DNA of 64,000 nt, taken from contig NZ_CP038256.1 in the NCBI RefSeq assembly GCF_004564075.1, forward strand, positions 1,426,001-1,490,000. The letters are read 5' to 3'. Position 1 is the stretch's first letter. Every line of letters starts with the position of its first letter. Source of the stretch: Microbacterium sediminis (GTDB taxonomy: Bacteria; Actinomycetota; Actinomycetes; Actinomycetales; Microbacteriaceae). Made by a program: the position numbers and the translations under genes. The notes under the pieces were generated by a model. It made no database searches, was not told the origin of the DNA, and saw only the letters and a program-made list of their open reading frames with translations. Positions 23,603 through 32,729 of this stretch are shown piece after piece.

Positions 23603-25041
23603 CGCCGCGCCCCCGCCGTCGCGGGGCGCGCGCCCGCGGGCGGGCCCCATCGCTCCCGCCCGTCGGTCATGGCCCACGCCCCGACCCCCAGCAGGATCGC
23701 GAGCAGCAGCAGGGTCTGCATGAACGCGAAGGCGTCGTAGAAGTACGCCGCGACGGCGTAGCCGAGCACCGAGGCGGTGATCGCGAACGCCAGGAACGCC
23801 CGCTCGATCGGCACGCGCGTGTCGAAGCAGAACCGCACGAGGCGCACGACCGGGTACAGCAGCAGCACCGCCATGCCGATCACGCCCACCACCCCCGTCT
23901 CCAGCGCCGTGCCCAGCCACTGGTTGTCGAGGATCTGCGCGTTGGCCTCCTCGCCCACCACCACCCGCGTGGCCAGGCCCGAGCCGAACCACGGCGTCGC
24001 GGACAGCTCGGCCAGGGCCGGCCCGATGTCGGCGAGGCGGCCCTGGCCGCGCGTGCCGATGCTCGTCATCTGCGAGGCCACCAGCCCCTCGATGTCGAAC
24101 AGCGACAGCACGGTCGACTCGAACAGCGTCGGCAGCACGAGCGCCATGAGCACGACGAGCGGGAGCCCCGCCGCCAGCAGGATCCCGGCCAGGCGCGGGC
24201 GCAGCAGCAGGAGGAACACGAACATCGCCGCGAGCACGACGACGCCGGTGCGCGACACCGCGCTGAGGAGCCCGAGCATCATCACGCCGATCGCGCCGAT
24301 GAGCACGATCCGGCGCGTGACCGGCTCGCGCGGCCATCGCCCGAAGCGCATGAGGTACAGCGCGATCGGCACGATCATGCAGAACAGCACCGACAGCGCG
24401 ATCGGGTGCTGCGACGAGGCGTACGAGCGGTTGCCGCCCGCGCGCAGCGACTCGGCGTCGTCGCGCAGCAGCTCGAGGGGCAGGAAGCTCTGCAGCTGCA
24501 GGAAGGCGTTGAAGCCGGTGATCCGCTCCACGAACGCGAAGAAGCCGATCACCGCACCGCCGATGACGATGAACGTCAGCAGGGCCGTGACCTGCCGCGG
24601 CGATCCCAGCATCTGACGCACGATCAGCACGACGGAGAGCAGGAACGCGAGCTGGACGAGATTCGACAGGGCGCCGCCGATGCTCTCGTTCTCGGTCACG
24701 GCGACGGCGTTGGCCATGAGCGAGGCGAGCATGGCCCACAGGAAGATCGCGATCGCCCAGCCCCACACGACCGGGCGCCACGTGAGCCGTCCCGCCCCGA
24801 GCTGGTACGCCAGGAGCAGCAGAAGCAGGACGAGCAGCACGCGGTACGGCTCGAGGGCGGGCCCGATGTCGATCGGCAGCGCGTACCGGCGGATCGGCAC
24901 GAACAGCACGACGGCGACGAGCAGGAACAGCAGCGCCGTGAGGCCGTGGTGTGACGAGCCCTCCCGCAGCGCGGTGTAGGTGCGACGGGAGCGCTCGCGC
25001 AGCCCGCCGATCGGGCGCGGGCGGGGCGCGGCGATCGACAT
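23599..25041 (-). CDS. O-antigen ligase/Wzy polymerase-like membrane protein
   Basis: A 480-residue polytopic membrane protein of the O-antigen ligase (Wzy_C) superfamily with about eleven helices. A long extracytoplasmic loop lies in the last third and contains GTRGQGRLADIGPALAELSA and TPWFGSGLATRVVVGEEANA. This glycine-rich GxG segment is where ligases and polymerases carry catalytic arginines and histidines. With Wzx and Wzz-like genes beside it, polymerisation of repeat units is the most probable job. Confidence 0.88.
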   Translation of the reverse strand: MSIAAPRPRPIGGLRERSRRTYTALREGSSHHGLTALLFLLVAVVLFVPIRRYALPIDIGPALEPYRVLLVLLLLLLAYQLGAGRLTWRPVVWGWAIAIFLWAMLASLMANAVAVTENESIGGALSNLVQLAFLLSVVLIVRQMLGSPRQVTALLTFIVIGGAVIGFFAFVERITGFNAFLQLQSFLPLELLRDDAESLRAGGNRSYASSQHPIALSVLFCMIVPIALYLMRFGRWPREPVTRRIVLIGAIGVMMLGLLSAVSRTGVVVLAAMFVFLLLLRPRLAGILLAAGLPLVVLMALVLPTLFESTVLSLFDIEGLVASQMTSIGTRGQGRLADIGPALAELSATPWFGSGLATRVVVGEEANAQILDNQWLGTALETGVVGVIGMAVLLLYPVVRLVRFCFDTRVPIERAFLAFAITASVLGYAVAAYFYDAFAFMQTLLLLAILLGVGAWAMTDGRERWGPPAGARPATAGARR

Positions 25042-25046
25042 GAGGC

Positions 25047-25928
25047 TCAGTCGCCGGAGGACGATCGGGCGCCGATGAGCTCGTCGCTCTTCGTCGTCGC
25101 GCGCTGTCGGCTCGCCTCGGCGTCGACCTCGTCGAGGTCGGTCGCCGCGGCCGGTCCCCGCGTGCGGAGGCGGGCGAGGCGCCGCAGCGCCAGACGCTCG
25201 CGGACGATCTCGACGACGAGCGCCAGGGCGAGGACGACGAGGAAGGCGCCGAACGCGACGATCACGACGGGGATCATCGGATTGCTGCCCACCCCCTCAT
25301 CCGCCACGGGCTCGGTCAGCAGCTCGGGCTCGATGCGGATGTCCTCCGGGAGGCCGAGCTCGGTCTGCTGCGCGGCGATCATGGCGAGGAAGGCGTCCAC
25401 CGCGGCGCCGGCGATGGCCTCCGCCCGCCCGGGCGACTGGGCGGTCGCGCCGATCTGCACCACCGGGAGCTCGAACCGGCCCGGGAAGCGCTCATCGCCG
25501 GTGGGCTGCGTGGTGCGGCTCACGGCGGACACGTCCTCGTCGTCGCCCAGTTCGCCGACGGCCGCGACCACGTCGGTCTCGATCGCGTCGGAGGATGCCA
25601 GGTAGGCGAGGATGATCGCGTTGGATGCCACGTCGATCGGCACCGGCTCCTGCACGATGAGCTCCTGCGCCGGCGCCTGCTGCTCCCCCTCCGCGGCCTG
25701 CGGCAGCGCCTGCGTGACCCCGGGGATCTCGACCTGGTAGAACGTCGGGCTCTGCGAGCTCAGCAGCACGTTGGCGGTGGCGGTGTACACCCGCGAGGCC
25801 CGCGGGATCAGCTCGCCGTTCTCGAGGGTGAAGCCGGCGAAGACGCCGACGGCGAGGGACGCCACGAGCCCCACGATGAGCAGGACCTTCTGCCGCAGCA
25901 GGCGAGTCAGATAGACGGGCTGATCCAC
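25047..25928 (-). CDS. Wzz/Wzc-type chain-length regulator without kinase domain
   Basis: A 293-residue protein with the topology of a polysaccharide co-polymerase: a membrane helix LIVGLVASLAVGVFAGF near residue 15, an extracytoplasmic domain of about 190 residues, and a second helix (MIPVVIVAFGAFLVVLALAL) near residue 225. A basic cytoplasmic tail ends TTKSDELIGARSSSGD. There is no tyrosine-rich tail or Walker motif, and no BY-kinase gene is nearby. The GTG at 25928 is chosen because AAGGGGAA precedes it by three bases; the longer frame to 26096 would cross the divergent promoter region. Confidence 0.82.
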   Translation of the reverse strand: MDQPVYLTRLLRQKVLLIVGLVASLAVGVFAGFTLENGELIPRASRVYTATANVLLSSQSPTFYQVEIPGVTQALPQAAEGEQQAPAQELIVQEPVPIDVASNAIILAYLASSDAIETDVVAAVGELGDDEDVSAVSRTTQPTGDERFPGRFELPVVQIGATAQSPGRAEAIAGAAVDAFLAMIAAQQTELGLPEDIRIEPELLTEPVADEGVGSNPMIPVVIVAFGAFLVVLALALVVEIVRERLALRRLARLRTRGPAAATDLDEVDAEASRQRATTKSDELIGARSSSGD

Positions 25929-26191
25929 GTGTTCCCCTTGTCCGAGCCGCGGTGAGATCCGCGTGTTCTGCACTGGAGACTTCACGCTATGTCGCCGGTC
26001 ACGGGCCGGGCAGTTGCGGAAAAGTAACGGACTACGGGGATCGTTGCGTGTTCTGCGCAGCCGCCCGTCCTCATGCCCGGGCATTGCCTTGCACAATGCT
26101 CGACCCCGCGAGCACGCTGTAGCCCACCTCCCCCTTCCGCGAAGCCCGACTGACCCCCGCGGGCCGGAACGGGCGAGGAGAGGAGACGGTC
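25929..26191. promoter_or_regulatory. divergent promoter region of the polysaccharide locus
   Basis: The 263 bases between the divergent Wzz-like gene (minus) and the glycosyltransferase gene (plus). The region around 26010-26040 is less GC-rich than its surroundings and contains TTGCGGAAAAGTAACGGACT. A 19-base dyad lies at 26081-26099. GAGGAGAGGAGA at 26173-26186 is the ribosome-binding site of the plus-strand operon. I could not settle individual -10/-35 pairs. The two halves of the locus are presumably co-regulated from here. Confidence 0.5.
26081..26099. promoter_or_regulatory. dyad in the divergent promoter region, operator candidate
   Basis: GCATTG and CAATGC arms separated by seven bases (CCTTGCA). 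A regulator site for the locus is possible, but the arms are only six bases, so chance cannot be excluded. Confidence 0.3.
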
Positions 26192-27187
26192 GTGATCGCG
26201 AGCCCGCGCAGCGGCGACGTGCCCCCGGCGATGCCGGGCGCCGCGCAGGTCGCCGTGGTGCTGTGCACGCGCGACCGGCCCCGGTTCCTCGCGAGGGCCC
26301 TCGAGGTGCTCGCGGAGGTGCTGCCGGCGGAGGCCGAACTCATCGTCATCGACTCGGGATCCGCCACCGACGCGACGGCGCGCATCGCACAGCGGGGGTC
26401 CGTGCGCTACGTGCGCTCCGACGTGCCGGGCCTCTCGATCGCCCGCAACCTCGGCCTCGCCGCGACCTCGCGCGACATCGTGGTCTACACCGACGACGAC
26501 TGCGAGCTGCAGCCGGGGGCGCTCGGGGCGCTCCTGCTGCCGTTCACCTCGCCCCGGGTCGGGGCCACCACGGGGCGCCTGAGCGACCACGCCGCGCCGC
26601 CCGTCGCGGCCGGCGGCGCGGCGGTGCGGGTGTTCCGCGCCCCCGCCGACGGGATCGACGCCGGTCACGGCGCACTCATGGCGTATCGCACCGCCGTGCT
26701 CCGCGCGATCGGCGGCTTCGATCCGCTCCTCGGCGCCGGCCGCGCGTTCGGCGGTGCGGAGGATCTCGACGCCTTCTGCCGCGTGCTCCGCGCCGGCTCG
26801 ACGGTGGTGCACGTGCCGCGCGCCGAGGTGCGGCACATGTTCACGCGCGACGACGAGGACTACGCCGCCCTCCAGGCCGCCTACGGCCGCGGCCTCGGCG
26901 CGATGACGCGCAAGTGGGTCGCCGCCACCGGATCGCCCGGGCGCCGGATCGCGTGGCGCGTGCTGCGCCGGGCCGCGCTGGGCCTCGTCCGGCACCGCGG
27001 TGACGCCCGGGCGCGGGCGGGGCGGCGCGCGTACGTCGCGGGCCTGCGCGAGGGCTACCGCCGCGCGCGCGACATCCCCGTGAGCGACCTGCTCTTCCAC
27101 GACGTCGCCCCGCCCGCGCCCGTGCGCCTGGGCGCCCCCATCGCGATCGCGGAGCACTCCCCCGCGCCCGAGCGAGGTGCGGCATGA
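26192..27187 (+). CDS. family 2 glycosyltransferase
   Basis: A 331-residue GT-A enzyme starting at GTG 26192 just after GAGGAGAGGAGA. It has VAVVLCTRDRPRFLARALEV at the N-terminus, IVIDSGSATD, SIARNLGLAATSRDIVVYTD followed by DDDCEL (metal/nucleotide binding), and the acceptor-side motif GAGRAFGGAEDLDAFCRVLR where the conserved ED pair sits. Family members transfer a sugar from a nucleotide donor to a lipid-linked acceptor. It heads the plus-strand half of the locus and overlaps the next gene (ATGA). Confidence 0.9.
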   Translation: MIASPRSGDVPPAMPGAAQVAVVLCTRDRPRFLARALEVLAEVLPAEAELIVIDSGSATDATARIAQRGSVRYVRSDVPGLSIARNLGLAATSRDIVVYTDDDCELQPGALGALLLPFTSPRVGATTGRLSDHAAPPVAAGGAAVRVFRAPADGIDAGHGALMAYRTAVLRAIGGFDPLLGAGRAFGGAEDLDAFCRVLRAGSTVVHVPRAEVRHMFTRDDEDYAALQAAYGRGLGAMTRKWVAATGSPGRRIAWRVLRRAALGLVRHRGDARARAGRRAYVAGLREGYRRARDIPVSDLLFHDVAPPAPVRLGAPIAIAEHSPAPERGAA

Positions 27188-27765
27188 CCCGCGTTCTCGG
27201 GACCCTCCGCTCGCTGCTCGACCCCCGCACGTACGTGCAGGCCCTGCGGCTGCTCCACTTCGCCTCGTACGCGCACGTGCGGCAGGTGGGGCGGCTGACC
27301 CGCGGGGAGAACGTGAGCTTCGCGCCCAACGTCTCGTTCCGCAACGCCGAGCGCATCGTGCTGGGAGCCGGCACGCACATCGGCGAGCACAGCGTCATCT
27401 GGGCGGGCAACACGACGGGCCGCATCGTCCTCGGCGAGAAGTGTCTGCTCGGGCCGCACGTCACGCTCACCGCCTCGAACTACGGCACGGCGCCGGGCGC
27501 GTTCATCATGGACCAGCCCAAGATCGAGCAGGACATCGTGCTCGGTCGCGACGTGTGGCTCGGCGCCAACACCGTGGTGCTCGCCGGCGTCACGATCGGC
27601 GACGGCGCGGTCGTCGCCGCCGGCGCGGTCGTCACCCGCGACGTCGCCGCCGGCACGATCGTCGGCGGCGTGCCGGCCAGGGTCATCGGCCGGCGCGAGG
27701 GGCGCGACGACGCGTTCCGCCCCGCGGTCCGCGCCCGCGTCACCACGCACGGGGTGCGCTCATGA
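27184..27765 (+). CDS. hexapeptide-repeat acyltransferase (WcaF/NodL type)
   Basis: A 193-residue left-handed beta-helix acyltransferase. Hexapeptide turns are clear from residue 40 (VSFAPNVSFRNAERIVLGAG, HIGEHSVIW, GRIVLGEKCLLGPHVTLTAS) and continue in IVLGRDVWLGANTVVLAGVT and IGDGAVVAAGAVVTRDVAAG. The family-typical ending GVPARVIGRR is present. It lacks an obvious His in the NYGTAPG loop region, so the donor is uncertain. ATGA overlaps on both sides couple it to glycosyltransferases. Confidence 0.88.
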   Translation: MTRVLGTLRSLLDPRTYVQALRLLHFASYAHVRQVGRLTRGENVSFAPNVSFRNAERIVLGAGTHIGEHSVIWAGNTTGRIVLGEKCLLGPHVTLTASNYGTAPGAFIMDQPKIEQDIVLGRDVWLGANTVVLAGVTIGDGAVVAAGAVVTRDVAAGTIVGGVPARVIGRREGRDDAFRPAVRARVTTHGVRS

Positions 27766-28754
27766 GCCCCCGCGTCGCGATCATCCTCGTCAGCTTCAAC
27801 ACCGCCGCCGCGACCGTCGAGGCGGTGCGCACCGCGAAGGCGGCCACCCGCACGCCCCACGAGATCGTCGTCGTCGACAACGGCTCGCACGACGGCAGTC
27901 CGCGGGCGCTGCGCGAGGCGTTCGACGACATCTCCGTGATCGACGCCGGCGGCAACCTCGGCTTCGCCGCCGGCGTGAACCTCGGCGTGCGGCACAGCAC
28001 GGCGCCGCTCGTGGTGCTGCTCAACCCCGACACCGAGGTGCTGCCGGGCGCGATCGACGCCCTGGTCGCCTTCGCCGAGGCCCACCCCGAGGCCGGCGTC
28101 TACGGCGGCCGCACCCTCCGACCCGACGGCGGCGTCGACCCGAGTTCCTGCTGGGGCGAGATGACGCTGTGGTCGCTGCTGTGCTTCGCCACCGGGCTCT
28201 CGACGCTGTGCAAGCGCTCACGCGTGTTCGACCCCGAGTCGCTCGGGCGGTGGCAGCGCGACACCGTCCGCGAGGTGCCGGTGGTCACCGGATGCCTGCT
28301 GCTCACCGCGCGCGCGACGTGGGAGGCACTCGGGGGGATGGACGAGCGGTTCTTCCTCTACGGCGAGGACGCCGACTTCTCGCGCCGGGCGCGCTCCGCC
28401 GGCTGGCGGCCCGTCGTCGTGCCCGACGCGACCATCGTCCACGCGGTGGGCGGCTCCACCTCATCCAGCGGCCGCAAGATGTGCATGGTGATGGCGGGCA
28501 AGGCCACCGTCCTGCACACGGCGTGGTCGCCCGCCCGACGCGCCCTCGGGCTCGTGCTCCTGCAGGCCGGCGCGCTGCTGCGCGCGCGCAGCGCCACCTG
28601 GGGCACGGTCTGGCGGCGGCGACGCGATTGGCGCGCGGGATACCCGCACGCCCACGCCGCGCTCTTCGGCGGCCCACCCGCGGCGTCCGCCGACGGGTCA
28701 CACGATCGGCCACCCGGCCCCCGCGTCGCCCTGGCGACTCGACCCCAGGAGTGA
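27762..28754 (+). CDS. family 2 glycosyltransferase (rhamnosyltransferase-like)
   Basis: A 330-residue GT2 enzyme of the WcaE/WbbL group. It contains VAIILVSFNTAAATVEAVRT, IVVVDNGSHDGSPRAL, NLGFAAGVNLGVRHSTAPLV followed by LLNPDTEVLPGA, then GMDERFFLYGEDADFSRRAR, which carries the catalytic base region. HAVGGSTSSSGRKMCMV is typical of this group and often goes with dTDP-rhamnose donors, though no rhamnose pathway genes are in the window. It directly precedes the acyl cassette: its stop is two bases before the ATG of the AMP ligase. Confidence 0.9.
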   Translation: MSPRVAIILVSFNTAAATVEAVRTAKAATRTPHEIVVVDNGSHDGSPRALREAFDDISVIDAGGNLGFAAGVNLGVRHSTAPLVVLLNPDTEVLPGAIDALVAFAEAHPEAGVYGGRTLRPDGGVDPSSCWGEMTLWSLLCFATGLSTLCKRSRVFDPESLGRWQRDTVREVPVVTGCLLLTARATWEALGGMDERFFLYGEDADFSRRARSAGWRPVVVPDATIVHAVGGSTSSSGRKMCMVMAGKATVLHTAWSPARRALGLVLLQAGALLRARSATWGTVWRRRRDWRAGYPHAHAALFGGPPAASADGSHDRPPGPRVALATRPQE

Positions 28755-28756
28755 AC

Positions 28757-30484
28757 ATGCTCACCACCGACACCGACACCCTCGTCGACGCCCTGCGCGA
28801 CACCGCGCGGAGCCTCGGCGACGCTCACGGTCTCACCTACTACACGACGCCCGACGACGTCTCCTACCGCGGCTACGCCGAGCTCGACCGGCGCGCCCGC
28901 ACCATCGCCGATGCGCTCATCCGGCGCGGGTTCCGGCCGGGCCAGATCGTGACGATCGGCCTGACGGCCGGGCTCGACTGGGCCGACGCGGCGTTCGGCA
29001 CGCTGTACGCCGGGCTCGCGTTCGTCCCCGCGCCCGTCGCGGGATACGGCACCGGCGCGGCGCTGGGCGAGCGCGTCGCCTCCATCGCGCAGGCCGCGGA
29101 GTCGGTCGCCTTCCTGACCGACCCCGGCGTCGTCGCCCGCCTCGGCGACGAGCTCGCCGACCGCGGCATCGCGTCGATCCTGCTCGAGGACCTCCTCGCG
29201 GAGGGCGACCCCGACGCGTGGACCCCGCCGCCGATCGATCGCGACGCGATCGCCTATCTGCTGTACACCTCGGGATCGACCGGCGACCCGAAGGGCGTGA
29301 TCGCCACCCACGGCACGGTGGCGGCCACCGCCGACTCCGAGATCTTCCGGAACGGCCCCGAGGCGGTCATGGTCGGCTGGTCGCCGATGCACCACATCAT
29401 GGGGCTGCTGCTGAACGTCGTCATCCCCGCGGTGAACGGGTCGCAGGCGGTGATCACGGCGACGGAGCAGTTCCAGCGCCGCCCGGTGTTCTGGCTCCAG
29501 CTCATCAGCCGCCACCGCGGCACGATCAGCGCCGGCGGCAACTTCGCGTTCGCGCTGTGCACGCAGCTGGCCACCGATGAGCAGATCGCGGAGCTCGACC
29601 TCTCGTGCGTCGAGTCGCTCTTCTCGGGCAGCGAGCCGGTGCGCCCGGAGACGGTCAGCGCCTTCCTCGAGCGCTTCGCGCCGACCGGCATCACGCGCGA
29701 TCAGATCACGCCCGTCATGGGCATGACGGAGGCGCAGCTGATCACGAGCAAGTTCCCCGACGAGGAGCTCGTGATCCGGCGCTTCGACGCGTCGGCCCTC
29801 GAGGCCGGGCGCCTGCAGCCGGCCACCGGCGAGGGCACCGTGGAATGGGTCTCGTGCGGACGCGCCCGCTCCGACACGAGCGTCGTGATCGTCGATCCCG
29901 ACACCCTGCTGCCCGTCGACGATGGGGTCGTCGGGGAGATCTGGGTGTCGGGACCGATGGTCGCGCCGGGGTACTTCCGTCGCCCCGACGCGACCGCCGA
30001 GACCTTCGGCCACTCCCTCCCCGGCCGCGAGGGCTCGTACATGCGCACGGGCGATCTCGCCGCGTGGCTGGACGGCCAGCTGTACGTCACCGGCCGGCTC
30101 AAGGAGATGATCATCATCCGCGGTCGGAACCTGTACCCCGCCGACATCGAGATGGCCGCCCGCGCCCTCTCGCCCGCCGTCGGCATCGGCGCCGCGTTCG
30201 AGCTGCAGGACCACCCGTCAGCGGTGGGCATCGCGCTCGAGATCGACCCGGACGAGCTCGCCGCCTCCGGCGAGGACGTCGACGGCCTGGCCGCTCGGAT
30301 CCGCGCCGGACTCACGGCCCGGATCTCGCTGCCCTCGCTGGGCGTCGCGCTCGTCGCTCCCGGGGTGCTCCCCCGCACCCCCACCGGCAAGGTCCGCCGC
30401 ACGCCCACCCGCACGATCCTCGAGCGCGGCGAGCTCGACACCCTGCACCTCTCGGGGTTCCGCCCCGTCCCGCTTTCCGTCTGA
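28757..30484 (+). CDS. acyl-AMP ligase of the ANL superfamily, FAAL-like
   Basis: A 575-residue adenylate-forming enzyme. Motifs in order: YTSGSTGDPKG at about residues 169-179, the SPMHHIMGLLLNVVIP substrate region, PVMGMTEAQLITSKF, MRTGDLAAWLDGQLYVTGRL, and KEMIIIRGRNLYPADIE. The last is the form typical of fatty acyl-AMP ligases. The C-terminal lysine is in PTGKVRR. FAALs activate fatty acids as acyl-adenylates and load them on carrier proteins rather than CoA. The ATG at 28757 has AGGAG five bases upstream. An ACP gene follows 24 bases downstream, then a phosphopantetheinyl transferase, which supports carrier-protein loading. Chain length is unknown. Confidence 0.87.
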   Translation: MLTTDTDTLVDALRDTARSLGDAHGLTYYTTPDDVSYRGYAELDRRARTIADALIRRGFRPGQIVTIGLTAGLDWADAAFGTLYAGLAFVPAPVAGYGTGAALGERVASIAQAAESVAFLTDPGVVARLGDELADRGIASILLEDLLAEGDPDAWTPPPIDRDAIAYLLYTSGSTGDPKGVIATHGTVAATADSEIFRNGPEAVMVGWSPMHHIMGLLLNVVIPAVNGSQAVITATEQFQRRPVFWLQLISRHRGTISAGGNFAFALCTQLATDEQIAELDLSCVESLFSGSEPVRPETVSAFLERFAPTGITRDQITPVMGMTEAQLITSKFPDEELVIRRFDASALEAGRLQPATGEGTVEWVSCGRARSDTSVVIVDPDTLLPVDDGVVGEIWVSGPMVAPGYFRRPDATAETFGHSLPGREGSYMRTGDLAAWLDGQLYVTGRLKEMIIIRGRNLYPADIEMAARALSPAVGIGAAFELQDHPSAVGIALEIDPDELAASGEDVDGLAARIRAGLTARISLPSLGVALVAPGVLPRTPTGKVRRTPTRTILERGELDTLHLSGFRPVPLSV

Positions 30485-30508
30485 CCCGACCCCACCTGAG
30501 GAGAACCC

Positions 30509-30784
30509 ATGACCGACATCGACCTCGCGCCGAGCACCGCGACCGATCCCACGCCGACCGCCGCCTGGCTCGTGGAGCGGATCGCGTTCTACGGGCAGAC
30601 CGACCCCGCGGCGCTCACGCCGGACACGCCGCTGACCGAGCTGGGCCTGGACTCGGTGTACTCGCTGACGCTGTGCGGCGACATCGAGGACACGTTCGGC
30701 CTGCCGATGGACGTGACCTCCCTCGCGGAGTACGCCACGCTGCGCGAGCTGGCCGACGGTGTGGACGAGCGCCTCGCGCGATGA
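30509..30784 (+). CDS. acyl carrier protein, dedicated to the cassette
   Basis: A 91-residue acyl/peptidyl carrier protein. The phosphopantetheine attachment serine is Ser49 in LTELGLDSVYSLTLCGDIED, flanked by the usual helix II. An N-terminal extension of about 16 residues (APSTATDPTPT) is unusual for a stand-alone ACP. It is distinct from the fatty-acid-synthase ACP at 41916. It starts after GAGGAG and overlaps the following PPTase gene (ATGA), so carrier and activating enzyme are made together. Confidence 0.93.
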   Translation: MTDIDLAPSTATDPTPTAAWLVERIAFYGQTDPAALTPDTPLTELGLDSVYSLTLCGDIEDTFGLPMDVTSLAEYATLRELADGVDERLAR

Positions 30785-31404
30785 CCACGACACCCGCCCT
30801 CTCCGACGCCGTGACCGGCATGACGCGCCTGGCCGACCGCGAGGTGCACTGGCGGCTCGGCTGGGCCGATCCCGGTGCCGACCCGTCCGTCATCGCGCGG
30901 GTCTGGCTGGCCGAGCTCGCCACGGCACACGGCCTGTTCGAGTGGGCGGGGATCGGGCCGGCCCGGCCCTGGACGAAGCCTCGCCTCGCGGGCGACCCCG
31001 ACGCGGACGCGAGCATCTCGCACAGCGGCCGGGCGGTGCTCGTGGCGGTCATGCGCGGGCGCGGGCTGGGTGCCGACATCGAGGTGGCGCCCTACCGCGC
31101 CTTCGCCGCGCCGACCCTGCTGAGCCGTATGTGCACTCCGGCCGAACGCAAGGCGCTCATGGCCCAGCCGCCCGGGGAGCGCCGCTTCCACGCCGCGGCG
31201 CTGTGGACCGCGAAGGAGGCACTGGTGAAGGCCACCGGGCGCGGGCTCGCGCACGATCCCCGCACCGTGCACGTCGAGCCGGCCCCGGCACCCGCCGGGG
31301 CCGTCGCGACCGCGCACCTCGCCGTGGCCGACGGCGCGCGCACCGCGCTGGCGGCCCTCGACGTGGCGGGCCTGTCGCGATCGAGACCCGAGGAGTCGCC
31401 ATGA
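30781..31404 (+). CDS. 4'-phosphopantetheinyl transferase, Sfp type
   Basis: A 207-residue Sfp-superfamily enzyme that would convert the neighbouring apo-ACP to its holo form using CoA. Visible motifs are ISHSGRAVLVAV at about residue 78, GADIEVAPYRA at about residue 98 (Mg-binding Asp and Glu) and LWTAKEALVKATGRGL at about residue 142 with the conserved WxxKEA. Length is typical. It overlaps the ACP gene and the following acyltransferase gene by four bases each, so it is an integral cassette member rather than a general-purpose enzyme. Confidence 0.93.
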   Translation: MTTTPALSDAVTGMTRLADREVHWRLGWADPGADPSVIARVWLAELATAHGLFEWAGIGPARPWTKPRLAGDPDADASISHSGRAVLVAVMRGRGLGADIEVAPYRAFAAPTLLSRMCTPAERKALMAQPPGERRFHAAALWTAKEALVKATGRGLAHDPRTVHVEPAPAPAGAVATAHLAVADGARTALAALDVAGLSRSRPEESP

Positions 31405-32729
31405 CCCTGACCGACGCGCGGCGCGATCCGCCCCCGCCGACGGCGCACGCCGAGTTCATGCAGGTCTGGGAGGAGGGGTACGTCTCGCGGCGCATCGCGT
31501 TCGAGACCATGCACACCCCCGGCCTGTTCATCGCCGAGGGCGGCCCCCTGCGCGCCGCGGACGGCACGCTCGACCGCGCGCGCATCACGCGCTTCGTGGA
31601 CGCGATGATGGCCAGCCACCCCGCGTTCCGGGTGCGGCTGCAGCGATCCCTCCTGGGCCTGACGCCGCCCGCGTGGGTGCCCGACGACCGCTTCGCGCTC
31701 GCCCGCCACCTGCGCTTCGCCGACGAGCCCGCCGACCTCGCCACCGCCGACCTGCGCACGCTGGCCGGCTCGAACGACGAGCCGCTGTCGCTGCGCCACC
31801 CGCTGTGGCGGGTGCGGATCACCGAGCTCACCTCGGGCGACGTGGCGGTGGGCATGACGATGCACCACGCCAGCATGGACGGCATGTCGGGCATGCGCCT
31901 GTTCTCGGCCACGAGCACCGCGTCGGCCGATGCGCCCCTGCCCGACCCGGTCGATCCGTTCGCAGGCGTCCGCCCCGCCCGCGCGTGGGAGCTGCCCGTG
32001 CGCGCGCTGCGGGCGTGGTGGCGGCGCACCGGCACGCCGTCGTCGGCGTGGCGGGACTGGCGCGCCAAGCCCGCGCGCCGCCGGCTGCGCCGCGTCGCCG
32101 CGCGCCTCACGCTGCCGCTGCGCTACGACCGCGGCGGCGACGCCGCCCGCGCCGCGGCGCTGCCCCCGCGCCACTCCGCCTACCGCGACGTCGACGCGGC
32201 GCCGGCGAGCCGACGGGCGCGGGAGTTCGGCGGAACGCTCGGATCCCTGCAGGCGGCGGCGCTCATCGCCGCGTGGCCGGGGGCCGACCGCGTCGTGCGC
32301 CTGCGCTTCCCCGTCTCCTTCCACCGAGCGGGTCCCGACGACACCGCCCGCAACAACGTGCGCGACATGGAGGTGTTCGGCGACGCCGACGCGCCGTTCG
32401 ACCGGACGGTCGCATCGGTGCAGGAGCAGGTGGCCTCGCGCGACGACTCCCGCCCCTATCCGCCCGTCCCCGGCACGCCGATCGGCTACAGCACGGTGAT
32501 CCCCTGGGTCTCGCGCCCCCGGTACTTCTGCGGCGCCGAGATCCTGCACATGATCCCCTTCCCCGCCAGCCTCGGTCACGACGCCCTCTCCGCCGCCGGC
32601 ATCCTCTACCGCGGCCGCCTGTTCGTGGGGGCGACCATGCCGATCGCCGCCGACGTCGAGGCGACGGCCGGTCGGATCTTCGAGCTGATGACCGGCGAAC
32701 CCGACACGGGAAGGCCCTCCCCGCGATGA
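31401..32729 (+). CDS. HHxxxDG acyltransferase (WS/DGAT or condensation-domain-like)
   Basis: A 442-residue protein of the CoA-dependent acyltransferase superfamily. It has the catalytic motif HHASMDG at about residues 155-161, and a second half with LRFPVSFHRAGPDDTARNNV and GHDALSAAGILYRGRLFVGA. These recall wax ester synthase/DGAT and PapA-type enzymes. It would take the acyl chain from the cassette ACP (or CoA) and transfer it to a hydroxyl or amine acceptor. The acceptor is unknown; a sugar or polyprenyl-linked saccharide is plausible from its neighbours. AGGAG precedes ATG 31401, and the stop overlaps the next glycosyltransferase start. Confidence 0.82.
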   Translation: MTLTDARRDPPPPTAHAEFMQVWEEGYVSRRIAFETMHTPGLFIAEGGPLRAADGTLDRARITRFVDAMMASHPAFRVRLQRSLLGLTPPAWVPDDRFALARHLRFADEPADLATADLRTLAGSNDEPLSLRHPLWRVRITELTSGDVAVGMTMHHASMDGMSGMRLFSATSTASADAPLPDPVDPFAGVRPARAWELPVRALRAWWRRTGTPSSAWRDWRAKPARRRLRRVAARLTLPLRYDRGGDAARAAALPPRHSAYRDVDAAPASRRAREFGGTLGSLQAAALIAAWPGADRVVRLRFPVSFHRAGPDDTARNNVRDMEVFGDADAPFDRTVASVQEQVASRDDSRPYPPVPGTPIGYSTVIPWVSRPRYFCGAEILHMIPFPASLGHDALSAAGILYRGRLFVGATMPIAADVEATAGRIFELMTGEPDTGRPSPR

